Source of the DNA: Parahoeflea alexandrii
Lineage (GTDB): Bacteria > Pseudomonadota > Alphaproteobacteria > Rhizobiales > Rhizobiaceae
DNA: 64,000 bases
NCBI RefSeq assembly: GCF_024105735.1
Contig: NZ_JAAAML010000001.1
Location: forward strand, 1,621,809-1,685,808
Reading direction: 5' to 3'
This document shows positions 47,928-55,920 of this stretch, in pieces. A program made the translations under genes and the position numbers. Every line of letters starts with the position of its first letter. The first letter of the stretch is position 1. The notes beneath the pieces are model-generated. The model worked only from the letters and a program-made list of their open reading frames with translations, made no database searches and was not told the DNA's origin.

Positions 47928-47960
47928 AAAAGGCGCGAAACCTAGGGTTTCGCGCCTTTT
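47928..47960. terminator. Bidirectional terminator between convergent genes
   Basis: A perfect 15-bp stem (AAAAGGCGCGAAACC / GGTTTCGCGCCTTTT) with a TAG loop carries T-tracts on both strands. It serves the plus-strand HlyU gene and the minus-strand secreted protein gene. Confidence 0.9.
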
Positions 47961-47984
47961 GTTGTCGAGCGGATCAGAGAGCGA

Positions 47985-48347
47985 TCAGTCGAAACTGATC
48001 TCGTTGTCGCCGAGATAGACATTGCTGGCTTCGCAGATGTCGATCGAATGTGGCTCATCCATGACTTCCGAACCGTCGTCACCCAGCCATCCGGCCTGAA
48101 ATGTCTGTTCGCAGGACCCCGTTTCAGCGGTGAACTCCGCCGAGGCCGCGGTGCCAGGATCAAGGTCTTCCGACAGCCAGTTAGAACTCCAGCCGCTTCC
48201 GTCATTGGTGTAGAAGCCGGTCAGCACATTGGATTCGGTGTCGTTGTGGATGGTGAAAACACCTTCCGAACCCGACTGCGCCCAGGCGCCGCTGGCGGCA
48301 CATATTGCCGCGCAGACGATTGCTGCTCTCAGATTGATCTGTTTCAC
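47985..48347 (-). CDS. small secreted protein of unknown function
   Basis: A 120-residue exported protein. The signal peptide (LRAAIVCAAICAASGAWA) is cut near residue 23. The mature part is acidic and rich in Gly, Ser, Asp and Trp (TIHNDTESNVLTGFYTNDG; SGWSSNWLSEDLDPG), with two cysteines in GSCEQTF and IDICEAS likely bridged. I see no enzymatic motif; the beta-rich, acidic pattern would suit a periplasmic or surface protein. GTG 48347 behind GGGGA is preferred over an in-frame TTG at 48386. Confidence 0.7.
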   Translation of the reverse strand: MKQINLRAAIVCAAICAASGAWAQSGSEGVFTIHNDTESNVLTGFYTNDGSGWSSNWLSEDLDPGTAASAEFTAETGSCEQTFQAGWLGDDGSEVMDEPHSIDICEASNVYLGDNEISFD

Positions 48348-48453
48348 GCTTGTTTTCCCCCAGGTCTCTTGGTGATCCCTTGGCAAAGCGTAGCGGTTGG
48401 AAATCCTGTGGTCCAGTTAGATTTTAGGGGTAAATGTTTGCTGCTGCCCCAAT

Positions 48454-49200
48454 TCAGCCGCTTTGAGCGATGGCATCTTCACGTTTGGCGAGCTTGTGTG
48501 TTTCCTCCGTGCTGCCGGCCTTCCAGTAGCTCGAGATGTAGAGATGGCCGGTGCCAAGTCCGCGCTCGGTGCGGAAATATTCGCGCAGTTGCCGCATGCT
48601 TGCAAATTCGCAGGCCGCCCAGACAGAGGGTTGTCCTTCGATCCATTCAACGGATCTGACGCGTTCAATCAGCGGAGCACTGTCATGGCCGGACCGGGGA
48701 TTGATCACCCACTCGATGGTCAGATGCGGTGGTTTTCGCAGGTCCTGGACATCGGCTTCATCCATGACCTCGATCACGGCAGTTCCAATTGCCGTATCCG
48801 GAAGCAATTCGAGATTGCCGGAAATTGCCGGCAGCGCGGTCATATCGCCGACCAGCAGATACCAGTCCGCCTCCGGGTGGACGAGCTTGCGCGGGCCCGG
48901 GCCGCCGACCATGATGCTGTCGCCAGCCTGCGCATTCAACGCCCAGAGGGTTGCGGGGCCGCACTCCTCGTGCAGAGCGAAATCGACGTCGATCTCATCT
49001 GCACGGTGCGAGCGGACCGTATAAGTACGGACCACTTCGCGTCCGGCTGACGCATCCGGCACTCGGAGCTTGATATAGGCGCTGGCCTGGTCTTCCGGGA
49101 AAGCAGCCATGCCGGCTCCGCCCAGCGTGATGCGCAGCATGTTCGGCGTTACCTGCCGCTTGGCGATTACAACGAGTTGTCTTGGTTCGGGCCGTGCCAT
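48454..49200 (-). CDS. siderophore-interacting protein (ferric-siderophore reductase)
   Basis: A 248-residue FAD-binding SIP-family (ViuB/YqjH-type) reductase that releases iron from ferric siderophores in the cytoplasm. The FAD motif is RTYTVR (near 58), followed by FALHEECGPATLWA, GDSIMVGGPGPRK and LVGDMTALPAISGNLE. WAACEFASMRQLREYFR near the end is the usual C-terminal motif. ATG 49200 follows AAGGAG. An iron-response (RirA/IRO) box lies 62 bases upstream, which fits induction under iron shortage. Confidence 0.92.
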   Translation of the reverse strand: MARPEPRQLVVIAKRQVTPNMLRITLGGAGMAAFPEDQASAYIKLRVPDASAGREVVRTYTVRSHRADEIDVDFALHEECGPATLWALNAQAGDSIMVGGPGPRKLVHPEADWYLLVGDMTALPAISGNLELLPDTAIGTAVIEVMDEADVQDLRKPPHLTIEWVINPRSGHDSAPLIERVRSVEWIEGQPSVWAACEFASMRQLREYFRTERGLGTGHLYISSYWKAGSTEETHKLAKREDAIAQSG

Positions 49201-49261
49201 GTCAGCGCTCCTTGAGTTCAAACTTCGGGAGCCTGTCTAGCAGGTCTTTCGCAAAATAACA

Positions 49262-49276
49262 TGAGTAAAATAGTCA
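49262..49276. promoter_or_regulatory. RirA-type iron-response box (IRO)
   Basis: TGAGTAAAATAGTCA fits the rhizobial IRO pattern TGA-n9-TCA exactly and is part of a longer palindrome (ACATGA ... GTCATGT). It lies 62 bases before the siderophore-interacting protein start. RirA represses iron-uptake genes when iron is ample; binding here is inferred. Confidence 0.72.
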
Positions 49277-49280
49277 TGTA

Positions 49281-49745
49281 TCATGCAAGGCCGACATTGG
49301 GGCGGTCGATGACCTCGCGCAGAGCGAAACTCGAATTGATCTTGACCACGTGGGGCAGAGCGGACAGCCAGTCGCGGTGGATGCGCTCATAGTCCTCGAG
49401 ATCGCGGGCGGCGATGCGCAGGATGTAGTCATACTCGCCGCTCATCAGATAGCAGACCAGAACGTTGGGACAGCGTTTCACAGCGGCCTCGAATTCCGTC
49501 AGGGTCTTGGCGAACTGGCCTGAGAGCGAGATGTGCACGATCGCGATCATCCGGTAGTCGAGCGCCTTGTGCGACAACCGTGCGTGATAGCCCTTGATGA
49601 CGCCGGATTTTTCCAGAATGTCGAGCCGCCGGGAACAGGCCGATGCCGACAGTCCGACACGTTCCGCCAGTGCCGCGTTGGAGATTCGCCCCTCGTTTTG
49701 AAGCGTCTTCAAAATGGCAGTATCGATTGCGTCGAGCTCATGCAT
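49281..49745 (-). CDS. Lrp/AsnC family regulator (probable AldR)
   Basis: A 154-residue Lrp-type regulator. The helix-turn-helix is in residues 20-45 (NAALAERVGLSASACSRRL), and a RAM ligand-binding domain follows (PNVLVCYLMSGEYDYILRI). It is divergently placed to the alanine dehydrogenase gene, the usual arrangement for AldR, which senses alanine and activates ald. ATG 49745 was chosen; the longer reading begins at a TTG with no ribosome site. Confidence 0.9.
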   Translation of the reverse strand: MHELDAIDTAILKTLQNEGRISNAALAERVGLSASACSRRLDILEKSGVIKGYHARLSHKALDYRMIAIVHISLSGQFAKTLTEFEAAVKRCPNVLVCYLMSGEYDYILRIAARDLEDYERIHRDWLSALPHVVKINSSFALREVIDRPNVGLA

Positions 49746-49757
49746 GTGTGGAATGTC

Positions 49758-49790
49758 CGAATATCGATGTTGTCTGCGCAAGAATATTCG
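49758..49790. promoter_or_regulatory. Candidate AldR/Lrp operator between regulator and ald
   Basis: CGAATAT and ATATTCG form an inverted repeat 19 bases apart, with flanking CGAT repeats, 13 bases upstream of the regulator start and in the shared promoter region. Lrp-type proteins bind AT-rich inverted repeats. Binding is unproven. Confidence 0.45.
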
Positions 49791-49911
49791 ATCGAGGGGG
49801 GAGGGACAAGCTCAGTTTGCAAGGACATTTCGGGGGGGGAATGTTTTTATTGGCCGCATTGAAACCTGACCTGGCGCCTGATGCGCCGGTCAACGCTCGG
49901 AGGAGATGTCA

Positions 49912-51030
49912 ATGCGCGTAGGCTGCCCCAAGGAAATCAAGAACCATGAATATCGCGTCGGCCTGACCCCAGGCGCTGTCCGCGAATATGTGGCCCATGG
50001 CCACGAGGTCATCATTGAGACCAAGGCGGGCATGGGCATTGGCGAAGACGATGCGGCCTACCAGGCGGCAGGCGCCAAGATCGTCGGCAGCGCCAGGGAA
50101 GTCTTCGAGCGCTCCGACATGGTCGTCAAGGTCAAGGAGCCGCAGCCGTCCGAATGGGCACAGCTGCGCGATGGCCAGCTTCTCTACACCTATCTCCACC
50201 TGGCTCCGGATCCGGAGCAGACCAAGGGTCTGCTGGCCTCGGGTTGCACCGCCGTTGCCTATGAAACCGTGACCGACGACCGCGGCGGCCTGCCGTTGCT
50301 GGCGCCGATGTCGGAGGTGGCCGGTCGCCTGGCCATCCAGGCCGGTGCAACCTCGCTGCAGAAGGCCAATGGCGGCCGCGGCATTCTTCTGGGCGGAGTC
50401 CCCGGCGTACTGCCGGCCAAGATCGTGGTCATCGGCGGTGGCGTGGTTGGCCTGAACTCGGCCAAGATGGCTGTCGGGCTGGGCGCCGACGTGACCATTC
50501 TCGACCGTTCGCTGCCGCGCCTGCGCCAGCTCGATGACATTTTCAACGGCCGGGTTCATACCCGCTACTCGACCATCGAGGCGCTGGAAGAGGAAGTGTT
50601 CTCGGCCGATGTCGTGGTTGGCGCGGTTCTCATTCCCGGCGCCGCGGCGCCGAAGCTGGTGACCCGCGACATGCTGTCGGGCATGAAGAAGGGCTCGGTG
50701 ATCGTTGATGTCGCCATTGACCAGGGCGGCTGCTTCGAGACCTCCCATGCCACCACCCATGCTGAACCGACCTACGAGGTCGACGGCGTGATCCATTATT
50801 GCGTCGCCAACATGCCCGGCGCGGTGCCGATTACTTCGGCGCATGCCCTCAACAATGCCACGCTGTATTACGGCCTGATGCTGGCCGACAAGGGGCTGAA
50901 GGCGATCGCAGAAGACCGTCACCTGCGCGCCGGCCTCAATGTGCACAAGGGCCGCATCACCAACCGTCCGGTTGCCGATGCGCTCGGGTACGAACTGGCG
51001 GACCTCGATCAGGTCCTCAAGGTCGCCTGA
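49912..51030 (+). CDS. ald: alanine dehydrogenase
   Basis: A 372-residue NAD-dependent enzyme interconverting alanine and pyruvate plus ammonia. The catalytic K75 (VVKVKEPQ) and H96 (YTYLHLAPD) are in the standard places, and the NAD fold begins IVVIGGGVVGLNSAKMA near 168. HYCVANMPGAVP is the late signature. The second of two close ATG codons (49912) is better spaced from the GGAGG site. Divergent Lrp-type regulator upstream; terminator downstream. Confidence 0.96.
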   Translation: MRVGCPKEIKNHEYRVGLTPGAVREYVAHGHEVIIETKAGMGIGEDDAAYQAAGAKIVGSAREVFERSDMVVKVKEPQPSEWAQLRDGQLLYTYLHLAPDPEQTKGLLASGCTAVAYETVTDDRGGLPLLAPMSEVAGRLAIQAGATSLQKANGGRGILLGGVPGVLPAKIVVIGGGVVGLNSAKMAVGLGADVTILDRSLPRLRQLDDIFNGRVHTRYSTIEALEEEVFSADVVVGAVLIPGAAAPKLVTRDMLSGMKKGSVIVDVAIDQGGCFETSHATTHAEPTYEVDGVIHYCVANMPGAVPITSAHALNNATLYYGLMLADKGLKAIAEDRHLRAGLNVHKGRITNRPVADALGYELADLDQVLKVA

Positions 51031-51062
51031 CGTAGCATCAGGGGCCATCAGACGTGTATTGA

Positions 51063-51097
51063 AACACCCGCCGCAAGATACCGGCGGGTGTTTTTTT
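51063..51097 (+). terminator. Rho-independent terminator of ald
   Basis: An 11-bp perfect stem (AACACCCGCCG / CGGCGGGTGTT) with an 8-base loop followed by a run of T to 51097. Confidence 0.88.
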
Positions 51098-51100
51098 GAA

Positions 51101-51571
51101 TCAGGCACGCTCGATGCGGCACTGATAGCAATTCATTTGTGATGAACGCATGTGGACATAGGCGACGTCGTCACGCTCAAGCAGGCGCTTGGCAGTCTGC
51201 TCGATCTTGTCCGGGGTCACGACCTCCGCTGCGTCATAGTTGATCCAGTCATTGTTCCTGTACCCACGGAGAATGAAGGCGCGTCCATAGGTAAACATGG
51301 GTGCCGCATCGTGTGTGTCGGCCGCGCGTTCGCATTCGCGCGCATGCAGGAAAATCGGTCCGGACTCGGCATAGGGCTGAGCCCGGGGAAACGGGCGGTG
51401 TGACAGGATCAGGTATTCCTCTCCCTTGGCGACAGGCGAGAGGCAATGCCGGCAGGGAATGGCTCCGCCATCTGATATGGCCCGCTGGGGAATCTGTTGA
51501 TTGGCATCTTGTCCGCCACGTTGCAGTGCGCGGACTGTCTCTGTTTCGAGGGCAACAAACTTGATGTTCAT
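51101..51571 (-). CDS. DUF1203 domain protein
   Basis: A 156-residue DUF1203-family protein. Recognisable are PCRHCLSPVAKGEEYLILS (39-57), with a CxxC pair, and PYAESGPIFLHARECE (near 68). It ends with another CxxC (CYQCRIERA). The cysteine pairs suggest a metal site, but function is unknown. It converges with ald, whose terminator ends four bases away. Alone or leading into no other gene; the GNAT gene upstream on the same strand is 66 bases away. Confidence 0.85.
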   Translation of the reverse strand: MNIKFVALETETVRALQRGGQDANQQIPQRAISDGGAIPCRHCLSPVAKGEEYLILSHRPFPRAQPYAESGPIFLHARECERAADTHDAAPMFTYGRAFILRGYRNNDWINYDAAEVVTPDKIEQTAKRLLERDDVAYVHMRSSQMNCYQCRIERA

Positions 51572-51637
51572 GACGACGCTCCTTCTGGTTTAGCGTCATC
51601 ACGTCTATGCAGCGGCCAAAAAGCCCGCCACCCGATT

Positions 51638-52219
51638 TCAGCCCGGCGTTGCGGAACCCGCCTTCATCAGCGCCAGGATTTCCTCGTCTGCCAGCGGCCT
51701 TATGATGGCCTGGTTCTGACTGACCGGCTCGAACCCCATCTTCTGGTAGAGCGGCAGGGCGGCGGGATGATCGAGCGTGTTGGTCGAAACGACAACGCGG
51801 GCCGGAGTGGTCGACCACGCGGTTGTCAGCGCCTGGCCGAGCATCCATTCGCCAAGCCCGCGTCTGCGCACATGTTCCATCAGGCCGAAATAGCAGAGTT
51901 CGACGGTGGACTCTTCAAGATCGGCCAGTTCGAAGAAACCCGCCGGTGCGCCGTCGACGCTGAGAACGAAAATGCGGCTGGTCCTGGCATGAACGATCTT
52001 GGACAGCTGGTCATCTGTCATGCGCAGGCGCGCAACCCAATGCCATTCGCGGCCCACCTGCCACTGCAGATAGCGGTAGAAATGCAACGGGATATCCGTT
52101 GCCTTCATCAGGGTTGCGTGCAGGTTGACCGGCAACGGCGTAATCGTGCGCGGCCTGCGCTTCATTTCGAGATGGGTGACGGTCGCCTTGAGCGATTTCG
52201 GTTTTGCGGCCTTGGCCAT
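51638..52219 (-). CDS. GNAT-family N-acetyltransferase
   Basis: A 193-residue acetyltransferase. The acetyl-CoA motif is VRRRGLGEWMLGQAL (about 117-131), followed by NTLDHPAALPLYQKMGFEPV, the usual last strands of the fold. A 50-residue N-terminal extension precedes the domain. The substrate is unknown. ATG 52219 lies one base past the sseA stop, so the two are one transcript and the acetyltransferase is probably translated by coupling. Confidence 0.87.
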   Translation of the reverse strand: MAKAAKPKSLKATVTHLEMKRRPRTITPLPVNLHATLMKATDIPLHFYRYLQWQVGREWHWVARLRMTDDQLSKIVHARTSRIFVLSVDGAPAGFFELADLEESTVELCYFGLMEHVRRRGLGEWMLGQALTTAWSTTPARVVVSTNTLDHPAALPLYQKMGFEPVSQNQAIIRPLADEEILALMKAGSATPG

Positions 52220-52220
52220 G

Positions 52221-53084
52221 TCAGACGTCTCCGGTGGCAATCGGCGTATCGTCACGACCGCCCCACTCCGACCAGGAGCCATCATAGAGCGTGTTGTCGC
52301 GGTGCCCTATGGAGTGAAGGGCCAGAGTGATCACCGCGGCGGTGACGCCGGAACCGCAGGTGGTGACAACGGGCTTGTCGAGATCGAGCCCCGATCCCTC
52401 CAGCACCCGGCGCAACTCACTCAGTGGCTTGAGTGTGCCGCCCTCAGAGAGGTTGGAGAAAGGGACATTGCGCGCACCGGGCATATGGCCGGAACGCATG
52501 CCTTCGCGTGGTTCGGGCTCCACCCCGGCAAAACGGCCTGGCCCGCGGGCGTCGGCAATCTGGGAAGACCGGTGTTCGACGATCGACCGCATCGAGGAAA
52601 AATCGGTTATCGCACCGGAAGTGAGAGAAGCATTGAAGTCAGCGGGCGAAGGTCGGGCGTGATCGCCGGTTTCAAGCGGCAGTCCCTGTGCCTTCCAGGC
52701 ATCGAAGCCGCCGTCCAGCACATAGGTGTTGGCCGCGCCGAAAATGCGCAACAGCCACCAGACCCGCGGTGCGGTGAACATGCCGGGGCCGTCATAGACG
52801 ACGATGGTGTCCGTGCTGCTCAGGCCGAGATCGCCGGCGGCGCGTGCAAATGCGTCCGGGTCCGGGATCGTATGCGGCAGATCCGAGCCGGCCGCCACGA
52901 TGCTGTCCTGATCGAAGAACACGGCGCCCGGAATGCGCGAGACTGCGAATTCGGCAGACCCGTTGCGGTTCTGTGCCGGCAGGTACCATGAGGCATCGAC
53001 GATCTTGAGGTCCGCTTGTCCCAGCGATTGCGCCAGCCAATCAAAGGAGACCACAAACGGGCTCCGGTCGGTGGGTTCGGTCAT
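52221..53084 (-). CDS. sseA: 3-mercaptopyruvate sulfurtransferase
   Basis: A 287-residue double-rhodanese protein. The first domain (about 10-140) is inactive; the second carries the active-site loop TTCGSGVTA with the catalytic cysteine C243, the CG(S/T)GVTA form that marks mercaptopyruvate rather than thiosulfate preference. It moves sulfur from mercaptopyruvate to thiols or cyanide in cysteine breakdown. The start is an unambiguous ATG. Co-transcribed with the GNAT gene. Confidence 0.93.
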   Translation of the reverse strand: MTEPTDRSPFVVSFDWLAQSLGQADLKIVDASWYLPAQNRNGSAEFAVSRIPGAVFFDQDSIVAAGSDLPHTIPDPDAFARAAGDLGLSSTDTIVVYDGPGMFTAPRVWWLLRIFGAANTYVLDGGFDAWKAQGLPLETGDHARPSPADFNASLTSGAITDFSSMRSIVEHRSSQIADARGPGRFAGVEPEPREGMRSGHMPGARNVPFSNLSEGGTLKPLSELRRVLEGSGLDLDKPVVTTCGSGVTAAVITLALHSIGHRDNTLYDGSWSEWGGRDDTPIATGDV

Positions 53085-53263
53085 GGATATGTCCTTGCAA
53101 GCAATGTGGCGTGGGGTGCGGCTACCGGAGCCGGATCGACATGCATGTTATGCCATGGCCAAGCACTGTCGCAATGACAGGTGCTGCGCTTGAGCGTGGA
53201 AAATCGCAGAAAAGTCCAACCGATCGCCTGGCCTGAAAATCACTCCAGAGCTGGCGAAACGGA

Positions 53264-53653
53264 TCAATAGAGTGAGGAGGGGCGATAGATCTTCGCCTCG
53301 TCAAGAACGATTGAACCGGCCAGGTTCCCGGATTGATGAGCGGGGATGTCGCTCTCGTCGTCGACGGCTTTGTCCAGCAAGAGCGCTGTTTCGGCTTCTC
53401 TGCCTACTTTGGGTTCTTGCGGAGCGGGACCGCGAGTTCCCTGACTATCGGGGCGAGAGCCTTTGCTCGCGGCGGTCTGGTCGGTTGTCAGAAAGGCCGT
53501 GACGCGGTTGGAGAGAACCCGGGATGGTTCTGCTGCAGACAATTCGTTCGGCTTGGGTGCGGGCTGCTTGCTGTCGCTGCCTGCAGCGGGGGCAGGCATG
53601 ATGCTGGGCACAAGGGCGGAGACGGGATAAGTGCTACCGAGAATCAAGGACAT
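53264..53653 (-). CDS. hypothetical proline/serine-rich protein
   Basis: A 129-residue, low-complexity protein rich in Pro, Ser, Ala and Asp. It begins MSLILGSTYPVSALVPS and has a polar disordered middle; the most conserved-looking part is the end (VLDEAKIYRPSSLY). No signal peptide or membrane segment is clear. The opposite-strand frame is also open, so which strand is coding is not certain, but the minus frame starts with ATG and is free of rare stretches. Confidence 0.45.
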   Translation of the reverse strand: MSLILGSTYPVSALVPSIMPAPAAGSDSKQPAPKPNELSAAEPSRVLSNRVTAFLTTDQTAASKGSRPDSQGTRGPAPQEPKVGREAETALLLDKAVDDESDIPAHQSGNLAGSIVLDEAKIYRPSSLY

Positions 53654-53877
53654 TCGAGCGCTTTCCGACGCTTGGGGACCTCAGCCGAAGTGGCTGATGC
53701 AACCGGATGAACACGCCGCAAGGACAAGCTGCCACGAGACGCACCGCATGTTTTACGCGGCGCGGCTTAATGCATTATCAATTCGATGGTTCAAATTGTT
53801 TGCAATTGCCGTTATCGCGCCGCATGGCCGCGCCGAAAGGCTTGTTGATAGATCGCCATTGTCCGGCTGAACCGCCG

Positions 53878-54603
53878 TCAATCGGGCAGCGGGCCGAAGC
53901 GGATGCGGAAACGGCGGTTTTCCTTGCCTTTCTTCTCGATCTTGCCGATGTGGATTTCGCCGACTTCCGCGGTTTCACCAACATGGGTGCCGCCGCAGGG
54001 CTGGCTGTCAATCGAGGAACCGTCACCGATGCAGACCAGGCGAATGCGCCCCTGACCCCGTGGCGGGCGGACATTCTTGGATTTGACCAGGTCGGGATTG
54101 GCTTCAAGATCCTCTTCCGCAATCCACTGATGGAAGACCGGATGGTTGGCGTTGACCAGCTCCATCAGCCTTGCCGTCACCTCGGCCTTGTCGATGGTGT
54201 CGGTCATGTCGAAATCGATGCGGCTGTCGGTTTCGCTCACCGCAGCTCCCGTGATCGGGTAGGGGCAGACCACCGACAGCAGATGGCAGGCGGTGTGCAT
54301 GCGCATCAGATTGTAGCGCCGGTCCCAGTCGATGTGCTGAACCAGCTTCTCGCCCACCGCAGGTGCTGGCTGGCCGGGCGCCGGGATCAGGATGATCTCG
54401 GCCTTGGTGTCGCCGGTGACGGTGCCGGCGATCTCGATCCTGTCGCCGTTTTCGCGCTCAAGGAAGCCGGTGTCGCCCGGCTGGCCGCCGGAGGTTGCGT
54501 AAAAACAGGTCTGATCGAGCAATATGCCGCCGTCTTCGCGAACCGCAGTGACCAGTGCCTCAACGGTTGAGAGATAGGCGTCTTCAAGAAAAAGGGCGGT
54601 CAT
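53878..54603 (-). CDS. alanyl-tRNA editing protein AlaX
   Basis: A 241-residue stand-alone editing domain related to the C-terminal half of alanyl-tRNA synthetase. The zinc ligands are complete: H103 and H107 in MHTACHLL, C203 and H207 in QPCGGTHVGE. It should hydrolyse Ser-tRNA-Ala (and perhaps Gly-tRNA-Ala). The length fits the AlaX-M class. ATG 54603 is five bases past the cysK stop region; the longer reading overlaps cysK. Coupling to a cysteine synthase is frequent in rhizobia, presumably because serine is shared. Confidence 0.92.
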   Translation of the reverse strand: MTALFLEDAYLSTVEALVTAVREDGGILLDQTCFYATSGGQPGDTGFLERENGDRIEIAGTVTGDTKAEIILIPAPGQPAPAVGEKLVQHIDWDRRYNLMRMHTACHLLSVVCPYPITGAAVSETDSRIDFDMTDTIDKAEVTARLMELVNANHPVFHQWIAEEDLEANPDLVKSKNVRPPRGQGRIRLVCIGDGSSIDSQPCGGTHVGETAEVGEIHIGKIEKKGKENRRFRIRFGPLPD

Positions 54604-54607
54604 CTGA

Positions 54608-55648
54608 TTACTGTTCACTCGCATAGGGGATGGAAAGGTCGCTGTTTCTGGTCAGCCATTCCGGCACCGGCAGATCCTTGGACGCGAGGAACTCCGGATT
54701 GAACAGCTTGGACTGGTAGCGGTTGCCGTAATCGCAAAGGATGGTGACGATGGTATGGCCCGGACCCATTTCGCGGGCCATGCGAACGGCGCCGGCGACA
54801 TTGATCCCCGATGAGCCGCCAAGGCACAGACCTTCATGCTCGAGCAGGTCGAAGACCAGCGGGATGGCTTCCGAATCAGGGATGTTGAAGCTCATGTCGG
54901 GGGTGAAGCCCTCGAGGTTAGCGGTGATTCGTCCCTGGCCGATACCCTCGGTGATGGAACCGCCCGAAGATTTCATTTCGCCGGTGGTGTAGAAATTGTA
55001 GAGCGCTGCGCCATCGGGATCGGCAAGGCCGATCTTGACCGACGGTTTGTGGCTGCGCAGCCCTTCGGCCACGCCGGCGAGGGTGCCGCCGGAACCGACC
55101 GCGCAAATGAAACCATCGACCTTGCCGTCAGTGTCGCGCCAGATTTCCGGCGCCGTGGTCTTCACGTGGGCCTGACGGTTGGCGACATTGTCGAACTGGT
55201 TGGCCCAGATCGCGCCATTGGGATCGGATGCGGCGATCTGTTCCGCCAGCCGGCCCGACAGCCGCACGTAGTTGTTGGGATTTCGATAGGGGGCGGCAGG
55301 CACCTCGACCAGTTCGGCGCCGAGCAGGCGCAGCGCGTCCTTCTTTTCCTGGCTCTGGGTTTCGGGAATGACGATCACCGTCCTGTAGCCCAGGGCGCGG
55401 GCAACCAGGGCCAGTCCGATGCCGGTGTTGCCTGCAGTTCCCTCGACGATCGTGCCGCCGGGACGCAGCAGGCCTTTGCGTTCGGCGTCGCGGATGATCT
55501 CCAGCGCTGCCCTGTCCTTGACCGACTGGCCGGGATTTAGAAACTCCGCCTTTCCGAGAATGGTGCAGCCGGTGGCCTCCGACGCCGCCTTCAGGCGGAT
55601 GAGAGGGGTGTTGCCGATGGCGTCGAGAACGGAATTTATCGCTGGCAT
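54608..55648 (-). CDS. cysK: cysteine synthase A (O-acetylserine sulfhydrylase)
   Basis: A 346-residue fold-type II PLP enzyme that makes cysteine from O-acetylserine and sulfide. The PLP lysine is K44 in NPGQSVKDRAA; EGTAGNTGIGLALVA, GSGGTLAGVAEGL and LGGSSGINVAGA are the phosphate- and substrate-binding loops. ATG 55648 follows AGGAAAC. An upstream extension of 116 codons is open but is non-coding in character. Placed with alaX in a two-gene unit. Confidence 0.93.
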   Translation of the reverse strand: MPAINSVLDAIGNTPLIRLKAASEATGCTILGKAEFLNPGQSVKDRAALEIIRDAERKGLLRPGGTIVEGTAGNTGIGLALVARALGYRTVIVIPETQSQEKKDALRLLGAELVEVPAAPYRNPNNYVRLSGRLAEQIAASDPNGAIWANQFDNVANRQAHVKTTAPEIWRDTDGKVDGFICAVGSGGTLAGVAEGLRSHKPSVKIGLADPDGAALYNFYTTGEMKSSGGSITEGIGQGRITANLEGFTPDMSFNIPDSEAIPLVFDLLEHEGLCLGGSSGINVAGAVRMAREMGPGHTIVTILCDYGNRYQSKLFNPEFLASKDLPVPEWLTRNSDLSIPYASEQ

Positions 55649-55809
55649 GATGTTTCCTGGTGGTGGCTGCTTGTGTACAGGCTGGGCGAGACTAAGCAGC
55701 CAGTTCTGGCTTCTCAAGGCTTTTGTTGCAAGACACAGGCACTCCGGGTGCTCGGGGATAAGGGAAAATTTGCCTTCAATCGGCAAAAATGAGAAATGGC
55801 ATGTTCCGG

Positions 55810-55839
55810 TGATCCATATTGTGTCCGTGGGCGTAAGGA
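55810..55839 (+). promoter_or_regulatory. Candidate RpoE/ChrR-type ECF promoter upstream of chrR
   Basis: TGATCC, an 18-base spacer and TAAGGA match the promoter that ECF sigma RpoE uses in Rhodobacter sphaeroides (TGATCC ... TAAGAA type). It lies about 80 bases before chrR, implying control by a RpoE-like sigma factor encoded elsewhere. Only the sequence match supports it. Confidence 0.6.
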
Positions 55840-55920
55840 AGGTAAATCGGAGTACTGAGGAACGGCTGTGGTGTCCCTTGTGGAAAGCAGCTGCCGCAAA
55901 TGAAAGAAAGCTAGATACGC

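Noticed and set aside
53333..53710. Plus-strand frame over the 53264-53653 hypothetical gene
   Set aside because: It lacks a ribosome site and looks less protein-like than the minus-strand reading, though neither is certain.
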